64,000 nucleotides of DNA from Xylona heveae TC161 (taxonomy: Eukaryota; Ascomycota; Xylonomycetes; Xylonales; Xylonaceae). Under the pieces are notes generated by a model, which made no database searches, was not told where the DNA came from, and saw only the letters and a program-made list of their open reading frames with translations. The DNA lies in contig NW_017264199.1 in NCBI RefSeq assembly GCF_001619985.1, positions 930,001 through 994,000 on the forward strand. Direction: 5' to 3'. The position numbers were made by a program, and so were the translations under genes. Below, one piece after another: positions 24,665-35,933 of the stretch (within the stretch, counting starts at the first letter, position 1; every line of letters begins with the position of its first letter).

Positions 24665-25483
24665 TTATCGCTCAAGGGTTATTAGACAGTCAAAATCCCC
24701 ATATCTCGAATTGGTTATAGTAGCCACGAGCTGATATCTATCGAACGAATCTTTGCAATCATGCTTTGCACCGTAGGCAACACATTTGGGGTCTAGCGAC
24801 TTGGCCATGCAGATACCAATCAACTCCTTCTTAGATCTTAAGTTATTAGACCTAAGGATACGGCTTGTCAAGCTCATTGGATGATTGATACTTCCTGAAC
24901 AAGAAAAAGAGTTTCTCTTTCTCTCAAAGCTATTTTTCAGGCTTGAATAATTTTTCATCTGGCGCCCTTCGCCTGAGGGGCTCGACTTTGAGCAAAATAA
25001 ATGCTTGCCACTTCGGGACCATGTCATTGCAGAGCAAATGTAACTCGCTCGTCTGCAGACTCTCAAGCTCCGAATGAGTAAGGCGAAACCGAACAATAAA
25101 AGCACCGAGAGCAGTGACAGTCTTAGATATCGACGCAACGGCCAAATGCTTCGGAGAACCAACGTCCAAGGGATCAGAGATACTTGGCGTGATGAAGTAG
25201 TGAAAATTCCTTGAAATTATCAGCACATGAATCTTACAAATACCAAGTGGTCAAGTGATATTTGTGTTAGCTTTATACTTACACCCTTTATGAAAAGCCA
25301 GATAAGGTCTTCCAAGGTAAACATTACATAGTCTCCACGCCTGGCAAAAAGACCCTTTCCGTGAGCTTTATCGGACTTTGGAGAAAAGATTTCGAGGACA
25401 TAGGAGACAAGGCCACACCCTTTGTCAACGCAGAAGCCCACCAAGATCTCTGGCCATTCCGCTGACTCTGTCTTCCAAGCCAT
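24665..25483 (-). CDS. Possible unrecognised gene behind SPC34, perhaps frameshifted
   Basis: Two neighbouring open frames join in phase across a 50-nt intron (25282-25233) with a GTAAGT donor and an AAG acceptor. The upstream part reads HGKGLFARRGDYVMFTLEDL and the downstream part DPLDVGSPKHLAVASISKTV, then LLCNDMVPKWQAFILLKVEP. These look like ordinary folded protein, not a chance frame. The second frame stops at 24930 right after an A5 run. Frame +1 beyond it looks coding again, with a possible further intron (GTATCA donor, CTAATAAC branch-like element) leading into KELIGICMAKSLDPKCVAYG and a stop at 24665. Possible starts are ATG 25483, overlapping the SPC34 end by 59 nt, or ATG 25324. 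I do not recognise the family. It could be a gene with an assembly or real frameshift, a decayed gene, or two short genes. Confidence 0.4.
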
Positions 25484-26322
25484 GCCGCTTCCTTTCCAAT
25501 TCTCGTATTTCCTGCTCCTCCTGTCGCATTTCATCCTCAGTGAGCATAAAGTCTTCCGATGGCAATGCGGCTTCCGAGATGGGCTCATCGGAGAATTCCA
25601 TGTCTTCATCCAGTGCATGAGCTCGATTTAGCTTCTCAAGCTGTGCGGCCTGACTTGCTACTTGCGCCTCATAGTGCGCGATCGAAGAACGCAATTGTGC
25701 ATGTCTCTCTCGAAGGGATATAATTTTCTCAGCGGCACCAGGAATCGGGCTTTAATTCGGTTAGCAGAGTTCGCGAGTGCGAGTGATAGGTTCAACGTAC
25801 TACACGCTGCATAGTTTCTCCGCGCCTTTGAGAAGCACGTCAACATTGACTTCTGACCTTTCTCTGCCCCCAGAATAGTCGTAGCCTAGACCTGAGCCCA
25901 CTCCTCCACCACCTCCTCGGCGGATCTGCTCGACAAGATCACCCCCAAGTACAGCGGCAACCGCTGTGTTTCTACGCGGAGCTCTCGTAGCATTCAGTCC
26001 TCCTCCAGGCAGCTCATCTGCGTTATTGAGAACGGTTGTTCTTCTGGAACCCAGACTGGGATCTCGAGCCCTTGGCGGAGAGGAGGGCGAAGGAACTGAG
26101 AAGAGGGCCCGTTCATGAGCTTCGGTATCACGAATCAATGCAGTAATATCGTGAGGGTGCAGTAACGCGTTTGTAAAGATCTTGGGTTCTGGAAATCTGC
26201 GGTAGAATAACGGATTAGAATACTCCTATGGTTGGCTCCTCGGAACGCGCAACGTACGGGAGCTCCCCTATTGCTGAAGCACAAAGGGATATGTGCTCAA
26301 GATGAGAATGTATCGCAGACAT
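25425..26322 (-). CDS. spc34: DASH/Dam1 complex subunit Spc34
   Basis: Subunit of the fungal DASH ring that couples kinetochores to spindle microtubules. Three exons: 26322-26258, 26196-25801, 25749-25425; 261 residues. It starts MSAIHSHLEHISLCASAIGE; exon 2 gives FPEPKIFTNALLHPHDITAL and IRDTEAHERALFSV, then a Ser/Pro/Arg-rich linker and AVAAVLGGDLVEQIRR. SEVNVDVLLKGAEKLCSV runs into exon 3 (YPIPGAAEKIISLRERH), followed by a coiled coil that ends ERKRHGLEDRVSGMARDLGG and LLR. All of these are hallmarks of the Spc34 family, and the length is as expected. It is divergent from RPN3 across 667 bp. The candidate gene at 24665-25483 would overlap its last 59 bases in another frame. Confidence 0.93.
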
Positions 26323-26989
26323 GATTTTCGTAATAAAAAAGGAAAGGGAGGCAAATATCCTTTACTGAGACCAATGTGTCGGTTTTGGCGGCTTGAGAAA
26401 ATCTGGTATTGATTTGTTTATCTATACTGGTCCCCACGCGACGCAGCCCGAAGCGACTCGATCGCTCAAGGCTCAGCCTAGTAACCAGCTCTTTGAAGGC
26501 TATTTGCAAGTCAAAATTTTCTGTTGTCTAATGGCCTAGAAGCTAAAAGTAGCGGCACAGAGTTAATCGCATAGGAGGAGAAAGCAATTGCCAAAATCTT
26601 TAAAAAGGCGGAGAGGCACAACAAACAGGGGCGGTGAAATATGATTGGTGAGATGGGGAATGACGAGTGTGCTGGATGACAAAATGCGGCTTTGGTGCGT
26701 CCGACTGACCGACCGGCACCTTTGGGACAGAAGCAACGCTGGTCTCGGTCCTGACTTACGGCGTCGAACGTCAACCTTCCATCGCAATCTTTAGCCCTCA
26801 ACTGTCTCCATCGATATTTCCATCCTTCTCTTCCCAGGATCGCTCATAGCTTTAGTCTTTGAAGCTCTGCTCAGCGTCTTGAGTGATCGTTGCAATCTAA
26901 GCCGAGCTGAATGCTTTGCTAGCCAAGCTTAGCACCATCCATTATTAGTTGCAGTCTCTATCTATCTGTAAGAGCTAAGCTCTGCGAAT
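26323..26989. other. Divergent promoter region SPC34/RPN3
   Basis: 667 bp between two start codons facing apart. I looked for the yeast proteasome box GGTGGCAAA on both strands and did not see it, as expected outside the Saccharomycotina. A pyrimidine-rich leader precedes RPN3. Confidence 0.5.
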
Positions 26990-28988
26990 ATGGTCAACAC
27001 TCGACGCTCAAACAGAGACGAATCTTCACCTGCCGCCAACGGTGATTCTCCATCCAACACTCAGGACAAATCCACTCCGACAAGATCGCCGTCAACAAGA
27101 TCGAAAACAGCTGCAATGAAGAAGGGAGCTTCCGGCCAATCGGACAATGGCAGTCCCCGTCCCAACGGTGTGGGTGCTGGTGCCAAAGGCTCTACTCAAA
27201 ACGAGGATGTGAACATGGGAGATTCTGCGCCAAATGAGCAGCAGAAGGGCAAGGACGGTGACGAGGAGATGACCGTGGTTGTGCCCCCTGCCAAGGGCTC
27301 AAAGCTGTCCGAGCAGGGCAAAGATAATGGAGACGATGTGGCAATGGAAGGTGCAGATGAGCTTGACACTGAGAAGTCAGGAGAGTCCGAAGACCCCGAA
27401 GCAAAAACCATACTAGGTAAGTCAGATAACCCTTCGAATGACATTTCGATACCGAACCCAATTCTAACATATCCACAATCAGACATCAAAAACAGCTTTC
27501 CGCTCCTCGAGCGCGCGGTTGCCCAATTCGACTCTCGATTCACACTCAGAGTTCTTCGCTCAATATCGTCAATTCGAAAGCGGATCTCCCCCGACGTACT
27601 TGCCAAGGTCATTGTCGAGACCTACACATCAAACCATCCAACGGCAAAGACTTTGCTTGCTGCCGTTGGCAAGGAGGACGCTTTCTCGGGAGAGCAGCAA
27701 GTGGTAGAGATGGAAGTTGATGCCGAGAAGGGTCAATCCCAGGCCAAGTCGACCAAGGAGATCATTCCTGAGATCGACATCTTCCTCTCCATTCTGGTAC
27801 AGGTTTATCTTCTTGACAAGAAGGAGTTTGACCTGGGCGCCAAGTTCTCAAACCATCTCGTAGATAAGCTGCGTACTTTGAACCGGAGGTCTCTTGACTC
27901 GCTTTCCGCACGGGTGTACTTTTACTACTCTTTATTCCACGAGGAGCTCAAACCTTACCCCCCTTCGCCTCTCGCCCCGGCCATATCGATTCGCCAGCAA
28001 CTGCTTGCCGCGTTGCGAACCTCCGTCCTCCGCAAAGATCAGGATACGCAAGCGACCGTGACCACTCTGCTTCTTCGGAATTATCTTTCTGCGTCTCATA
28101 TTTCTCAAGCAGATCTTCTCGTTTCGCAGACGCAATTTCCACCTGCGGCTTCAAGCAACCAGGTCGCAAGATATTTGTACTATCTCGGACGGATCCGGGC
28201 GATTCAGCTTTCATATACTGAGGCTCATGAGCATCTTGTTGGCGCCAGCCGCAAGTCTCCATCGAGCGCTACCGCGGCTGGTTTCTACCAAGCATCTATG
28301 AAGCTCCTCGTTATTGTCGAACTCCTGATGGGTGATATTCCTGACCGTGCCATCTTCCGGCAGCCCAGTCTTGAGCATGCTCTCCAACCTTACTTCCTCT
28401 TGGTTCAAGCTGTTCGCGTCGGAGATCTGGAGGGCTTCTTGAAGGTTGTTCAGGTTCACAACTCGACGTTCCGACGTGACGGTAATTACACTCTCATTCT
28501 TCGCCTCCGACAGAACGTCATCAAGACGGGTGTTCGAATGATGTCCTTGTCATACTCGCGCATCTCCCTGCGAGACATTTGCCTGAGGCTCGGCCTCGAA
28601 AGCGAAGAGTCTGCTGAGTATATCGTTGCCAAAGCGATCCGAGACGGTGTCATTGAGGCTACCCTTGACCATGAAAAAGGTTTCATGAAGAGCAAAGATG
28701 TTGGCGACGTGTACGCGACTCGGGAGCCTGGCGAAGCTTTTCATGAACGTATTAGGGCTTGCTTAGCTCTCCACGATGAGAGCGTCAAGGTTTGTCATAT
28801 CCGGTCAAGTCATAATCTAAGTTGCCCGACTAACAGAGTTTTAGGCTATGCGCTTCCCAATGAATCAGCACAGACTGGAGTTGAAGAACGCCCAGGAAGC
28901 CAGAGAGCGGGAACGGGAACTGGCTAAAGAGATCCAAGAGGGAGATATTGATGACGACGATGCAGGTGGTGATTTTGATGGGATCTAA
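26990..28988 (+). CDS. rpn3: 26S proteasome regulatory subunit RPN3 (PSMD3)
   Basis: PCI-domain subunit of the proteasome lid. Three exons: 26990-27416, 27483-28789, 28845-28988; 625 residues. The first ~140 residues are a polar, acidic and disordered extension. The conserved body starts at DIKNSFPLLERAVAQFDSRF and continues through helical repeats (NHLVDKLRTLNRRSLDSLSA, YLYYLGRIRAIQLSYTEAHE) to the PCI/winged-helix part (LRQNVIKTGVRMMSLSYSRI, LRDICLRLGLES). The last exon restores AMRFPMNQHRLELKNAQEAR, and the protein ends in an acidic tail with a final DFDGI. The first intron is 66 nt with no in-frame stop, so an unspliced message would stay open. Removing it brings the conserved block together, so I treat it as a true intron. 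Confidence 0.95.
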
Positions 28989-29593
28989 GCAAAGAATTGC
29001 AGAGCAGACAGGATTTGGTATCACACATGAAGAATTGTATTCCTATTAGAGATTTATTTGACCATGGCAGTGCCATATTAATCGGGCTACTGTTAGTCTC
29101 AGTTCATTGCTTCATGCTCTTTCGTTCTCGACAGATGTTCTTAGTCGCGCTGTTGTGCATAGGAAGTTTCGCTCATATATGAGCGGACTTCTTTGCGTAC
29201 AGTCTATTTGAGCTATTCAAAGTACGTCATGCAAACAGCTTTTAAATTGAGATTTGTTCAGTGTAATTGTGGCACCCATACACACACAACTTATGACCAC
29301 AATTCTTGAAAGCAACTAGGTGACTGGTTAAGCCGACCGACGATACAGTATCGATTTCTGAGTAGACAAGCCTGAAGTTTGGAGTTCCCGATGACGTTTG
29401 ATGGTTCTAGCAACGGGGCTAATGTTTGTGCTGTTTGCACGCGACCCCGGCCCTGTCGGGGCCGTGATGCGGTCCCCTCGGTGACATACACCGTAGGCGC
29501 CAGGGTATGGTTGCGTTCAGACAACCAGGCCAGATATTCCTTGAGTCCGTTGATCTATTCAATGGGCATTATATTTAAAGCGATGCAGCGAAC
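28989..29593. other. Intergenic and probable 5' leader of the ankyrin gene
   Basis: Contains the RPN3 3' region, then a GC-rich patch near 29434-29465 that can form short hairpins (CCCCG/CGGGG arms), and the probable ankyrin leader. ATGs at 29564 and 29583 in the leader would read only a few codons to a TGA formed across the first splice junction. Confidence 0.45.
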
Positions 29594-30882
29594 ATGTAAG
29601 GTTTCCTGATTCCAATTAAGATACAATGTTTTTCGAATTCACTGACATTTTAGGATTGACGTTTCCGTGCGGCTCCGCCGAGCCATCATTCTTAATGACC
29701 TATTTCTTGTGAAACGAATAACAAAGAACAATCCAAACGCTCTGCAAAACCCAGACTTTGCAGAAAAGGGAAATACTTCCCTTCACCTTGCAGCCAAACT
29801 AGGTTTTCTAGAGATCGCCGTAAGCATACTCCTTCGTAATAAGACGCCAAACCTTCTACCTTAGCAATGTAGAGTTGTCAGTTCTGAGGGGTTCATAGTT
29901 GCTATTGCCTCACCTACAGCGATGCCACACATCCACATAATTGGTACCTATTGTGACGTTACGGCTAATGTTGAGTATAGACCTACCTTGTTGAAGCTGG
30001 CCACGAGAATGGAGGAATCTCTCGAAATGCGGACTGGGATACACCCCTCATGCTCGCATGCGAAGCGCATCCTCACCTTGCAGCAATGCTTGCAAAAAAG
30101 TTTCCAGGGTCCATAAATTGGAGGAACAAACGTGGCGTGGATGCGGTATGTCACAGCTCCTATGCTCTTGGAAGGTTCACCTTCATTTCTATTCGTGTTA
30201 TTTTCCAGATTGAAAATCCCCGTAGACCGTACCGTCTCACGGACTGTTAACGAGCGGATTGATTATGATTTAGATGATGACCGCTGCGAAAAATGGCCAA
30301 GACACCATTGTTGCAACGCTTCTTAGCGGCAGGATTGAGAATCCTGAGCCAAACGACTTGCCCGGTACTGGCGCCGGCGCTATCGAGCGAGCAGACGTGA
30401 CAGCACAAGACAATGATGGGAATACTGCATTACATTATGCTTCCGCTTACGGCGAACTAAAAGTTATTCGAACCCTTCTGCAAGCCGGCGCCTCCCCACT
30501 CGCTCGTAATGCATATTCTTGGACGCCTATTAGTTATTCATTAACTGTTGCCGCGGAAGTATATTTCCGAAACCTGGTCGCCGAGTTTGAGAAACGGAAG
30601 GTTGAGATAAAGCAGGCGGAGCGAGCAGAGCGGGCTAAGCGTGGCGTAGGGGGCGTGAGATTAGTGACGGAGGATATGGATCCTGGACATCCTCGTACTG
30701 AGGGAGAGCCCTCAGCCCTCACACCAGCGGATGATCGCAGTCCTATGTCTGGAAAATTCTTTCCACCACCACAAATGCATGGTTCACCGGCGCCGGCGTC
30801 GGGCCCCGCCGCTGCTTCAACGAAAAGCGAAAGCGGATGGAGCTTCGGTGGACTACGCGGGAGAGCAAGTAGCGGGGAATAG
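29594..30882 (+). CDS. Ankyrin-repeat protein with an intron-split start codon
   Basis: Small cytosolic ankyrin protein, 313 residues. Exons: 29594-29595 (AT of the start codon), 29654-29819, 29981-30145, 30274-30882. Joined, it begins MIDVSVRLRRAIILNDLFLV and runs through ankyrin units (NTSLHLAAKLGFLEIA, NADWDTPLMLACEAHPHLAA, NGQDTIVATLLSG, NDGNTALHYASAYGELKVIR and TLLQAGASPLARNAYSWTPI). A charged coiled stretch (~235-260) and a Ser/Pro/Gly tail follow. No other ATG precedes the conserved part in frame; splicing AT to G with a GTAAGG donor and TTTTAG acceptor gives the only start I could find. Related fungal proteins share the RRAIxLND start, as I recall. Partner and role unknown; ankyrin arrays generally bind proteins. 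Confidence 0.72.
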
Positions 30883-31431
30883 ACACGCTGAATCCTTGCG
30901 CATAGAGAGCAGGATATTTTGGAGATGGCCTTGACACGTTTCCCAAAGCTGTCAAGGGTCAGCTTTTGCGGTGCCCGATGGTCTAAAGGGCATCCGAATA
31001 TCTATGACAAATATGAATCATATGCAATTCGCTGGGCTGGGCCCTTTGTAAGGTATGTTTACATTACTTTCTTCTTTGCAAGTGTCTCAGAGTTTGAAGC
31101 GCAGCATCTTCACATCTGTAATTTATTTCACATGACACAACAGACGAGGGGACTACAATTCTAAATTCGTCGACTGCGATCTATCTATCCCATTTATCAG
31201 ATACATTGAAAATTCCCAGCGCGAGCGGTTTTGTTCTATATAGTACAATGTTATAAGAGGCGACGCTATAGATACATATAAAGGGAAACATTTCATTTTT
31301 AGACTCTTAACCATTCAGCCCGCCAGACAGTTGTCCATCGAGCTCGTGGAAGGCCCGCATGCAAGACGACAAAAGAACCAAACAAAGGAATTCCTACTCC
31401 AATCGCGGATGCAAAATTTGAGGAGTTGAGA
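30883..31431. other. Intergenic between convergent genes, nothing seen
   Basis: Tail-to-tail spacer between the ankyrin gene (+) and COQ1 (-). AT-rich around 31180-31300; no feature recognised. Confidence 0.55.
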
Positions 31432-32928
31432 TCACTTGCGTCTGTTCATTGTCTTGACACATATTTCAATCAAGCCGTCCTTCGCCTCGCTCTCTGGGAA
31501 GGGGCTGATGGCAGCAACCGCTTTGTCTGCGTAATCCTGCGCCAAAGCGCGGGTTTGCTCAACACCGTCACTTCGAGCAACGAGTTCACGAGCCTACGAG
31601 CGAAGAACGAATTAGCTTTGGATTAATGCAAGCACAATGACGAGTCAGGACAAGCGACAAAAAAAAAACACGGCGCTTGAAAAAGCGGCATATAGACTCA
31701 CCCTCAACACGTCTCCTTCCTTCGAGAACTTCCTTCCAACAAGCGCGCCAAGCTCAGGTTCATTTTTCCAGGCAAACAGCAGCGGCGCAGTGGCGAGACC
31801 CAGCTCGAGATCGGCGCCAGCTGGCTTGCCTAATTCCTGTGCACTAACAGTGTAGTCCAACATGTCATCAACGAGCTGGAAGGCCAGGCCTAGGTTGCGG
31901 CCAAACTGATAGGCTGCCTCCACAACTTCCGGAGTGTTTTGGCCTAATAGAGCAGCCGATCTAGAGGACTTGCTGATAAGACTGGCCGTCTTGAGGTACG
32001 TCTTTTGAAGGTAATATGAGATAGTTTCCTCGGTCCACTTTGGATATTTTTCGTCCCGCGCGGTATTCTTAAGCTGCATGAATTCACCCTCGACCAGATT
32101 GGCTATCACTGTTGCCATCAACTCAATTACCTCGGGATCCCGCAAACGAGCCAAGGCTATTGATGCTCTGCCGAGCAAGAAGTCGCCTGCAAGCACGGCC
32201 ATCTTGTTGCCGAACTCAATATTCGCCGACGGCGAACCTCGTCGAGCCTCGGAAGTATCAATGACATCATCATGGAGGAGCGATGCGGTATGGATCAGCT
32301 CCGTAATCTCAGCCAGTCGACGTTGCGAAGGGAGGATATCTGAGTCTGGGGCGGAGGTAGACGTGAACGAAGCTGGTTCGGTAGTGAGGGGATTCGTTTC
32401 TGGGAATGAAGGGTTATTGTCGAGGAGGATCGAAGATGGGGAGATGGGACTGTCAACGCTGGCAGTCTGTGTAGCAAATGATTGCCTGGAGATAGTGGGT
32501 GTCAAGGCTGTTGCTCGAGACATGAGGAGCACAACCAGCGGCCGCATATGTTTGCCTTCAGCATGCGTGTAATACTTTGCGACCGTGTCGAGGGTAGGGT
32601 GTCCCGATCCAAGTAATTGTCGAATATTCTTTGTCAAGAATTTCATCTCCTTTGCAACGATGCGTAATGGATCAACTGAAACGCCTTGTGCGGCGGCCTC
32701 TTTAGACGACGCTGATGCCGCGCTCATCAGATTCTGCGCCGCCGAGACTGCTGCCGTCCATGTTGACGACTTCCGCTGATGCGTGAAGTTGAAATTGGTA
32801 ATTGGAGTCGCCCGAGTTCGGAAACTCAATGACTGGGTGCACTGAGGGCATGTGGATATACGTGGTCGTTGTTGAGCTGTGAAAGAGCTACGGAAAAGCC
32901 CTGAAGCTCGGGAAGGGCGGAAACCCAT
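31432..32928 (-). CDS. coq1: Polyprenyl diphosphate synthase COQ1 (ubiquinone side chain)
   Basis: Mitochondrial trans-prenyltransferase that builds the ubiquinone tail from isopentenyl and farnesyl/geranyl diphosphate. Two exons: 32928-31702 and 31593-31432; 462 residues. The N terminus (~1-60) is Arg/Ser/Thr-rich and poor in acidic residues, as in a matrix presequence. Signatures in order: GKHMRP (125-130), first Asp-rich motif DDVID (220-224), GDFLLGRA, second motif DDMLD (354-358). Exon 2 supplies ARELVARSDGVEQTRALAQD and the end ICVKTMNRRK. A Ser/Thr/Pro-rich stretch of ~60 residues (145-205) is inserted before the first Asp motif, as is common in fungal Coq1. Chain length cannot be set by eye. 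It is divergent from VMA12 over 432 bp. Confidence 0.95.
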
Positions 32929-33360
32929 CCTCTGAAATTGACCGCTTTGGAGGGTAATTCCCGATATAAACAGAGAAGAGTATTCGTATAAGAAAATTCA
33001 CGACTAGGGAGCCACCAATGAGGCCCCAAAACTGCTGAGTCGCGAGAATTGGGTGGTGAGTTAATTCATACGCAAGCCGTTTGGGTGCTTCATGATGCTG
33101 GCATCGGAGAACTCGCGCGCGAGGGCGGATATGGATCATAGTTTTGCCGACGACCGAATGGAACGAGGTAAGTCAACGTGCACCAACAGCACCCTGGCAC
33201 ATTAGCGAACCCTGACAGCGGAACATAGACATGAACCCCAAGCTGTGAGAGGCCAAAGTACGACAGCTGCTTGCAACCCTGGATGCAGGAGAGTTGTATG
33301 GAGGCTGATCTCCATTAAGCTACGGGCTGCAGCTGATTCATATTTGATCAAGCATCAGTC
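32929..33360. other. Compact bidirectional promoter COQ1/VMA12
   Basis: 432 bp between two facing-apart ATGs, both of energy/organelle genes. No sharp motif recognised. Confidence 0.5.
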
Positions 33361-34284
33361 ATGGTGCTTTTTACTTTAACTCCGGCCATGGTGGCGGCCG
33401 TTAAAGAATACAGAGCTCTGTCTCCTGCTCCCCCAGACCTCTCGACTACAGAAGCTCCTCTAGATGATCCTCAGGCCGGAAAGCCCATATCGCATGGACA
33501 AATTATTGATATCCATCGCAAATTAAAGGAGGAGGGATTCACGCGGAAAATTTCCGACAACGGGAAGCCTCAAGCAGCTTATCATCTAGATGATCTACTA
33601 CGTGGATCTGCTATTTATGTGCCACCGCCCAAGCCTAAGCAAGAGCCCGTAAGTTCATCCCACTTTAGTGTTCTGCACCGTCTCCTTTTGCTTTGAGTTA
33701 TAGATTACTGACCTCAAAGTTATGAATAGTCTTCAGAGTATAAAGAGTTGATGGCCCGCCTTCGACGCGAAGAGGAAGCGCGAGCGTACGAGCGGATGGT
33801 TAACCCTCCTCTACCTATCGAGACCTTTTCCCAGCGTTTCCCTACTTCTCAAGGTGGCACTCTTTTCCCTCCTGCTGTGACCGCTACCGAATCGGAAGAA
33901 GACGAGATAACGTACGAGGAAGTTCATCGACAAGTGATGCTTATCATAAATATCCTTGTTTCTATTGTGGCCTGCGGCATTGCAATTTGGCTGATCTCCA
34001 GTCATTGGAGCACGCCACAGAGACTAGGTCTTAGCATGGGAGGTAGCGGGATTGTCGGGGTCGCAGAAGTGGTTGTATATGCTGGGTATCTAAGGAAGCT
34101 AAAGGAAGCCAAGAAGAAAGAGGCGAAAAATAAGGAGAAGAAGGAAGTGATGGATTCTTGGGTCATCAGTGCCGAAAAGAAACGGACCAAATCAAAAGGT
34201 GCTCGCCGGGCAGATGCTCCGCCATCATTAATGCAACTTGCAGATGGAGACAAGGTTCGAAGAAGAAAGATCTGGGCCAAATAG
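33361..34284 (+). CDS. vma12: V-ATPase assembly factor VMA12 (VPH2)
   Basis: ER membrane protein that, with Vma21 and Vma22, helps assemble the V0 sector of the vacuolar proton pump. Two exons: 33361-33648 and 33730-34284; 280 residues. The cytosolic N-terminal part has PISHGQIIDIHRKLKEEG and YHLDDLLRGSAIYVPPPKPK, joined across the intron to EYKELMARLRREEEARAYER M, a strongly conserved block of the family. Two hydrophobic segments follow (VMLIINILVSIVACGIAIWL at ~176-196 and GSGIVGVAEVVVYAGYL at ~208-226), then a Lys/Arg-rich cytosolic tail ending RRRKIWAK. The two-span topology with both ends in the cytosol fits Vma12. Confidence 0.9.
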
Positions 34285-35933
34285 GAGACCGCCGAATTCG
34301 AGAGCCAAATTTGTCGTTGATTCACATGAGCAATTTGTCAGACCAATGGCTTATACCAGAGTGGCGACGCGACATCCAGACTCATCTCGCTGGCGTCGAG
34401 TAACCCGTCCTTCGAGACCAAGGCTTCGATTTTGTACCTTGTCAGTAAAAAGGGTGCCAGCCAACTCGAATGCGTTCCGCCTTGGTTTGTTGCATAGCTT
34501 GCTTGAATACTGAGCTCACGCTTTGGCCAGAGTGCATGATACAGTATGCACATTGTGAGTTATGAGATATCTATCGAATCCAAGTGCATGAGAAAACAGG
34601 GCACCAATCTCAACATTCAAATTGGCTCTTCTGGGATTCGATGTGGCACTCGTCCACAGGAACTGTGCCGAATAAGGTAGCTCAATTCGAGTGAGCACAG
34701 GGGGACACGAGCACGGGCTGGAAATTTGTGATATGGGTTAGCCTCGGGTCACTTGATATTTCACTTATACAGTTGCCGCAACGGCACCGAGGCAATCATA
34801 TGGAGAAACGCTGCATCGCCTTCACTAGGACTCCGAGCACCGGCATCATGAAACCCCGCAGGGAAAGTCAAGTTGGTACCCATACCGAGACATGGTTCTC
34901 GGCAATTTACGTTGTTCACAGCCAGATGGATTGCCAGGAATCGAATAGGAATCGAATAGAAAATCTCGTCGAAATCAACTGAATTGAGTTCAGCGCGAGG
35001 CCTATGATTTCATGCATTGCCATGGTTATGATCTCAGGGTTCCGATGGTCGGGGACACTAACGGCCTCAATTCGGTGGAGCTGACGGCGTCGTGGCGATG
35101 CTTTGGCGGCGGTAACTTTACTCGATTTGAAAGTACCTAACAACTTTAGTTTCGCCTCAGAGGTACTCATCCCACAAAAGTCTTGTACCTTATTCGGGCC
35201 AGTGCAAAGACCGCCCCGCTTCGAAGCAATGGCACAACGAAATGCAGGCAGAACGGGTCTGGTCCCCATTCTGCTTGTCGGTATGATGAAATGTTTGTCT
35301 TGGTCCTCTTCTATAAAGCAACCTTTAAGGTGTGTTTTGGCTTCTCTTCGTCTTTGTCATTTACCGGATTTGGATAGCCAAACCAAGGGGGAACCAGTAG
35401 CCGATCGGATGCTTATCTATAAGCCCCAACCAAAAATTTCCCCGAGTCTTTTCCTTCTTTTTCCGCGCTTGTTCGGATTTGAGATGCCACCACCAACCCA
35501 CACATCGAATGGCGGTTTCGATAAGCTTCTTATCGAGTAATGAGAATGCTAAAGATCCCCCACTAACCACCCAAATATGTTTAGTACCCCTCTTTCATCC
35601 GTGGGACAAGGCCTCTTACGGCGAGCTCCGGGTCTCTAGTGATGCCCTACCTACCACCAAAATACGCCCTTTTGGCGTTCCGGAGACAGTTGGCTTCTCG
35701 GCAGGATGATGCACAGCTTTTCAGGACGATGGTCCCCCAGGTTTTCTCCACGATACTTCTTCTTCGTTGGATCTGCTCAAGCCCCTTTGCCCTTGCTCTT
35801 GTCTTACTCTCCTCTTCCGCCATCGCCATTCCCCAAAAGAGCTTCTGACTTTGGCATTCGCTGAAAGAACAACCACCTTGTTTTGGGGCGGCCGTAAATT
35901 GCCTGTCATATCGAGTTATATACCGCATCAATA
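34285..35933. other. Long upstream region of allantoinase
   Basis: 1.65 kb with no convincing gene. A 145-codon frame at 35103-35540 is compositionally random. The region holds GATA sites at 35412-35417 (minus) and the pair at 35520-35534, and a pyrimidine-rich segment at ~35740-35830. Confidence 0.5.
35520..35534. promoter_or_regulatory. Palindromic pair of GATA sites upstream of DAL1
   Basis: GATAAG (35520-35525, +) and GATAAG on the minus strand (35529-35534) face each other with 3 bp between, ~400 bp upstream of the ATG; a third copy lies at 35412-35417 (minus). Closely paired GATA sites are the usual high-activity arrangement for AreA/Gln3 nitrogen factors, and allantoin genes are classic targets. 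Confidence 0.6.

Noticed and set aside
26323-26989. Yeast-style proteasome promoter box upstream of RPN3
   Set aside because: No GGTGGCAAA or its complement seen in the spacer.
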